The notes under the pieces were generated by a model that saw only the letters and a list, made by a program, of their open reading frames with translations, made no database searches and was not told where the DNA came from. From the NCBI GenBank assembly GCA_022984795.1, contig JALIHJ010000037.1, positions 124,001-188,000 of the forward strand: DNA of 64,000 nucleotides. The letters are read 5' to 3'. The translations under genes were made by a program, and so were the position numbers. This document shows, piece after piece, positions 61,201 to 64,000 of the stretch (the first letter of the stretch is position 1; every line of letters starts with the position of its first letter). Source of the DNA: Fabrea salina. Lineage: Eukaryota; Ciliophora; Heterotrichea; Heterotrichida; Fabreidae.

Positions 61201-64000
61201 GATCTTAGCAACTTCGCTGATTTTGGCTTCGATAGGTTTGGTTTGTTCTTTAAAGTACTCTTCAAACTCAAACTCTTTGTAGAAGTTGTAAATGTGCTTA
61301 ATGCACCTTTCACCAAGCATCTTTCCAAAAAGCTTTAGGGTTTCTAAGCGGTGCTTGAAAACTCCTACAGAAGAAGCCCTGACATACTGATCCAGAACTT
61401 CAAACAACTCTGCTCCCTGAGTTTTTTCGCACACTAGAACTTTGTAAAGACGACTCCAAAGTTTAACGTCTTTTTCTTTGAGAGTTTCAAGTTTCACTTC
61501 CAAAAGAACTTCCCAGTTTTTAAGCTGTATTTCTTGCCAGGTCTTCAGAAGAAGGTATATTTGTTGGAGTTGGGGTTTGAGTGAAACGTGTCTGGCAGCA
61601 AACTCTTCCCAGTCGTTGGCTTTTTTAAGAAGAATGTCCACTCCAGATATTAACTGCATCAAAGGCACTCTGAACAAAGGTCTCAGCATTACTTTGTAAG
61701 CTAAGTACTGGATTTCTTCGAGAACTCCGTTTTCAGGGAACTCCACTAGAAGACTGTGGACTCTGTACATAAGTTGGGCTATTGGGTTGTAGATCTTAAT
61801 TGTTTCACTTGGGTTTGAGTCTGTGTAAAAGTTATAACAACTAGTTGTTTTGGTGCTTTCTAGCTTAAGCAGCAAACTTCTGAAGTGGGCTTCCATCTGC
61901 TCAGTTAAGTGAGTTGAAGAGTTTAGAGGAATTGAGTCTATGAGTCTTTGTTCTAGTTCGTGTTTGCGCTTGCCACAAGCGAATTCCCAGTCTTTCCAAG
62001 CCTGCACAAGGGAGTCTTGGGACCGTTTAGAGTCTTCCCAGGCCTTTTCGTCTGAGTAGCTAGGAAACTCTTTTTCGATTTCCTGGCTTTCGAGTTTTGC
62101 TTTTTCTTTGTCAACTTGTTTTTTGGACTTTTCGCCAATGGTATGGACTGAGTGTTTTTCTGTGATCTTTTTGAGTTTGATAGTTAAGGAGTTGGTTTGG
62201 GTCTCTGAGGGCAGAACTGACAAAAGATTGTTTGTAAAGGCTTCTGTGAAGTCTTGAGTCCCAAAGATGTGGGAGAGTATCAGTGAGCCTTCGTAAGACT
62301 GTGGAAAATTAGAAACTGAGTAAGGAAAGGGTTCAACAGTAGTGGGTGGCACGTAGAGTGTTTGAACAGAGTACCTTATTAAGTACAGAGACTCCAGAAC
62401 AGGAGAAGCTAAGTCTTTGAAACTTTCGGAGAAAGGCAAAATGGCTTCTATAAAGGAGTTGAGTAGTTCTTCTATGTATTTGTAGTTGTTTTGAGAAAGG
62501 TTGTGGTCAATGATTTGTTTAAGTCTGCTGTAAGAAAACAACTTGTTTAGTTGTTGGCGGAAAGCTTGGAACTCAAATGGTCTGTGGATCAGTAAAGGTT
62601 GAATTTTCTTAAGCTTGTTTTGGAAGGTTTCTAGTTGCTTTTTGTAAAACTGGACTAGTGGAGTTTGGGGCTGGTAGCCGTATCTAAGAGTGTAGTAATT
62701 AAGTCTTACTTGGAGTCTTTGAGTAGTGTCTTGGATGAAGTCGTTATAGTCAGTTGCTAACTCTTGGTACATACTAGAGGGGTCGTAGAGTAGGTCTCTG
62801 TAAAGTCCAAACAAGCCTAGCCCATAAGCAATTCCTTTGTAAGTCCCTTCTTGCAGCCCTAGTTCTTGCTTAAGTTCTTCATAGTAACTTTCAGGAATAG
62901 AAACTAAGTTGTAACTTCTAGGCCACTTCAAAATGTGTTTAAGCAAGAACCAGTACCTAGGAGCATTGAGTATTGAGGTGTTAGCAGCTCCTTCGTAAAC
63001 GTTTTTAAAGCTAACTGAAGGATAAGGGTGCTTTAGTAAAATAGGCAGTGTTATTTCTCGGGAAAAGTTACTAAAGTTGGACAAGAGCCACACAGGCTTA
63101 AGAAGCGAACTAGGCAAATAGTCCATGCTCCAAAGCTGACTTATGAACTTTTGAGGGTTATTTTCATTGAGGCAGTCAGTTAAGAACCTAAAAAAGACTT
63201 GTTCAAACAAGCTTTGGACTTCTTCAAGAATTTTAGTTTCTTCAGCTAAGCAAGAGTTCTTGTCAAGTATTAACCCAACACTGAAGTTTTTGTAGTTTTC
63301 GTCTTTAATTTGCACTGTGTAGGGGTTAGTTGGTTCTGAAAACACTCCAGACTCTAGTGCTGACTTAGCGGAGTCTGAGGTAACTATCTGGGGCAGATTC
63401 AGAGTGAACCTGAAACTAGGACTTAAAACTCTACTTTTCCAGGAGTCCATAAAAGACTTGCTTAAAAGAGGTTCAGGAACCATTAAAAAGCTAAGTGACT
63501 TACCTAGTTTGTACTTAGTAAAGTCACTTTTAGCCAAGCAGTAAAACAAGTAGTTCTTAAGGGACTCTATTTCTAAAGAGTACTCTAGTTGGTTCCCTGT
63601 GCACATACAAATAGTTAACAAATGCCCTGCAAGAATGGTTTTTTCGTCTAGTTTGCTTTCAAAGAAGTCAAACACACAACTGTAGTTGTCAGTTGGAAGG
63701 AACTTTTCAAACAACTCATTGAAACTTTGCAACCCAAAATGAGCAGAACGTTTTTGGTAGTCAACTAAACAAGAGTTTGAAAAGTAACAAGCCAAACCTT
63801 CACTGCCAAAAGCCAAAGCAAACTGTAAGTCTTCTTCGAAGTAAGCTTCAAGTGGGTTTGCTATAAATTCTTTGAGTGAACAGAACTTTAACCCAGTTTC
63901 TTTTAGTTGAATTTCTGTTTGTGGAAACACTAACTCTGAAGCTTCTTGCATACTACTTACTTGACTGACTCTTCCCCACTTAACTAACTCGCCAAAACCT
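58246..64000 (-). CDS. Midasin (MDN1/REA1), C-terminal part (5' end outside window)
   Basis: Giant AAA+ protein that remodels pre-60S ribosomes. The frame is open to the window edge (FGELVKWGRVSQVSS lies upstream of the ATG at 63951), so this is a fragment of about 1,917 residues and not a complete gene. The long linker is helical. An acidic Glu/Gln/Asp-rich region lies near 59200-60240 (GDDKGEEPQEEGDAMEVDND). The C-terminal VWA/MIDAS domain has the metal motif DDSFS in LLAIDDSFSML, and LVIIISDGRLNKNKVRSW, which bind Ytm1 and Rsa4 in yeast. The AAA ring lies mostly beyond the window. It is the first gene of a three-gene same-strand run with 2-bp gaps. Confidence 0.93.
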   Translation of the reverse strand, partial: GFGELVKWGRVSQVSSMQEASELVFPQTEIQLKETGLKFCSLKEFIANPLEAYFEEDLQFALAFGSEGLACYFSNSCLVDYQKRSAHFGLQSFNELFEKFLPTDNYSCVFDFFESKLDEKTILAGHLLTICMCTGNQLEYSLEIESLKNYLFYCLAKSDFTKYKLGKSLSFLMVPEPLLSKSFMDSWKSRVLSPSFRFTLNLPQIVTSDSAKSALESGVFSEPTNPYTVQIKDENYKNFSVGLILDKNSCLAEETKILEEVQSLFEQVFFRFLTDCLNENNPQKFISQLWSMDYLPSSLLKPVWLLSNFSNFSREITLPILLKHPYPSVSFKNVYEGAANTSILNAPRYWFLLKHILKWPRSYNLVSIPESYYEELKQELGLQEGTYKGIAYGLGLFGLYRDLLYDPSSMYQELATDYNDFIQDTTQRLQVRLNYYTLRYGYQPQTPLVQFYKKQLETFQNKLKKIQPLLIHRPFEFQAFRQQLNKLFSYSRLKQIIDHNLSQNNYKYIEELLNSFIEAILPFSESFKDLASPVLESLYLIRYSVQTLYVPPTTVEPFPYSVSNFPQSYEGSLILSHIFGTQDFTEAFTNNLLSVLPSETQTNSLTIKLKKITEKHSVHTIGEKSKKQVDKEKAKLESQEIEKEFPSYSDEKAWEDSKRSQDSLVQAWKDWEFACGKRKHELEQRLIDSIPLNSSTHLTEQMEAHFRSLLLKLESTKTTSCYNFYTDSNPSETIKIYNPIAQLMYRVHSLLVEFPENGVLEEIQYLAYKVMLRPLFRVPLMQLISGVDILLKKANDWEEFAARHVSLKPQLQQIYLLLKTWQEIQLKNWEVLLEVKLETLKEKDVKLWSRLYKVLVCEKTQGAELFEVLDQYVRASSVGVFKHRLETLKLFGKMLGERCIKHIYNFYKEFEFEEYFKEQTKPIEAKISEVAKIARYDISNFHSWKNTTHRAHKQLNTQVKLYEELLKSPFQESFLRGYRESYCSDLLEKKIELLENLQGEENLESTISSVFEGLSALNKEDSKSTKYSALKELFGAMKELGFYQFYKGSGLEFYSQPVFEWVPKDLRLLVSKAESYYYKCIDRLSTMHSSMGLNADLQTEDKERCLGLATHIMDTIIQKRLELYTGIQEYLRAVSVSDPVLTQAAQLTKEAYFKLVQKSLGQNIQAKAFKPKGVVFDYYKAEKALNSLKDTKYHSEALSLLQQLQKPFIPPHNLQFPALCYKSYSKLLYVVSSIFCNLFKEGFCKEPEEQESQCKGEELESGKGLGEGKGQEDISQELEDQEQFGDDKGEEPQEEGDAMEVDNDFQAQQEEGEAEDAEDQESQAQGEEKLLEGDQEVDQGEGQVRESANPEKSEETHGIEPQDEENQVEDFEMPGEIEEPSDSENLIDIEEKREDSEKESEASENEENEVQGSTQQENTEETQEEEKLEEFKDRDLMNYENDAYGVEDLKANTEKMMGESTDLNQESQTGSLQDVISQMKGEWSSQNQSKQSQSGPQPQEELEKNLENVQTINKPQNMEVEQPQSTDLYHFQEDAPDVTEAPSQTDNLPEKTPQKVELQEDTLADTHESQQPPTECLPNNTPQKQEKLEPNIEMYKFQEGSVGLVNKNKLTGEEAGLVADDLPEVVQELHKLKEELPDLQVGVDEWTHYEKETLAMSQELCEQLRIILEPTKAKGLQGDFKTGKRINIKKVIAYIASQFRKDKIWMRRSRATAREYQVLLAIDDSFSMLQHGLGDIAKKGLAVVAQALNKLEVGQMAVAAIREGMSLLHEMGASFSHEEGGFVMQNLKFEHGKHNASDMTYPNFMNQAIDYMRSVGSSDMQLVIIISDGRLNKNKVRSWVRKAEDIFFLFVILDNPESSILNMKTTQFRTVQGKSQLKVYPYMEDFPFEYYVVVQNPASLVSTLADVIKQWFEYFKE

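Noticed and set aside
29-63951. Reading TGA as Trp (Blepharisma-type code)
   Set aside because: All genes are full length without any in-frame TGA, and Trp is always TGG; recoding is not needed.
1-64000. tRNA, rRNA, telomere repeats, transposons or virus-like elements
   Set aside because: I scanned both strands by eye for tRNA T-arms, rRNA blocks, C/A-rich telomere arrays, transposase, reverse transcriptase or integrase motifs and saw none.

Overview
The window looks like a piece of a ciliate macronuclear genome, most likely from a heterotrich (the group of Stentor, Fabrea, Climacostomum and Blepharisma). Three things support this. Four genes are interrupted by introns of exactly 15 nt that share a GTARRNNTTAYTTAG pattern, and 15-16 nt introns are a known heterotrich trait. 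Genes are packed with 0-134 bp between them, and no stretch over 300 bp lacks a gene. The content is that of a ciliated protist: kinesin-1, Polo kinase, a polycystin channel, an outer-arm dynein docking-type coiled coil, a Kelch-PP1 phosphatase and giant cysteine-rich surface proteins. Every gene reads through in the standard code with TGG as Trp. All 37 visible stops are TAA (27) or TAG (10) and none is TGA. UGA=Trp recoding as in Blepharisma is therefore not supported. The species cannot be named from the sequence alone.

Layout. 1-9.3 kb: kinesin-1 tail (cut by the window edge), UBE2K-like E2, Polo-like kinase, cytochrome-b5 front-end desaturase, a small membrane protein, a polycystin-like channel and an ODA-docking-like coiled coil. 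9.3-23.8 kb: PH-CLU-TPR protein, a possible mitochondrial membrane protein, Kelch-PP1 phosphatase, EF-hand protein, RAD51-like ATPase, PP2A scaffold subunit, AT-hook protein, a coiled-coil protein, mitochondrial PheRS, eIF4E and a basic orphan. 23.8-39.2 kb: H-lectin/LamG/Cys-rich multi-pass surface protein, zinc-finger protein, VPS41-like protein, F-box protein with a CaaX end, EF-hand/WD40 protein, UBC12, an N-terminal MGC orphan and three further orphans. 39.2-50.0 kb: a single 3,605-residue giant surface protein. 50.0-64 kb: MCM8/9-like ATPase, a second MGC orphan, a 16-repeat WD40-ankyrin-TRP-like channel, BolA, a cytochrome b5 domain protein, a MED22-like small protein, an aldo-keto reductase and the C-terminal part of midasin (cut by the window edge).

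The most striking properties are architectural. Divergent start codons are as close as 1, 6, 7 and 8 bp. Convergent genes share palindromic stop sequences (TAATTA, CTAG, TTAG). Same-strand neighbours abut at 0 or 2 bp, or overlap by 8 nt. A TATAA or ATAA motif often touches the start codon itself. Transcripts must therefore overlap neighbouring coding sequence, be nearly leaderless, or in some runs be polycistronic. The best candidate for a new protein system is the WD40-ankyrin-TRP-like channel at 52.7-56.4 kb, whose propeller array is still evolving by exact internal duplication.
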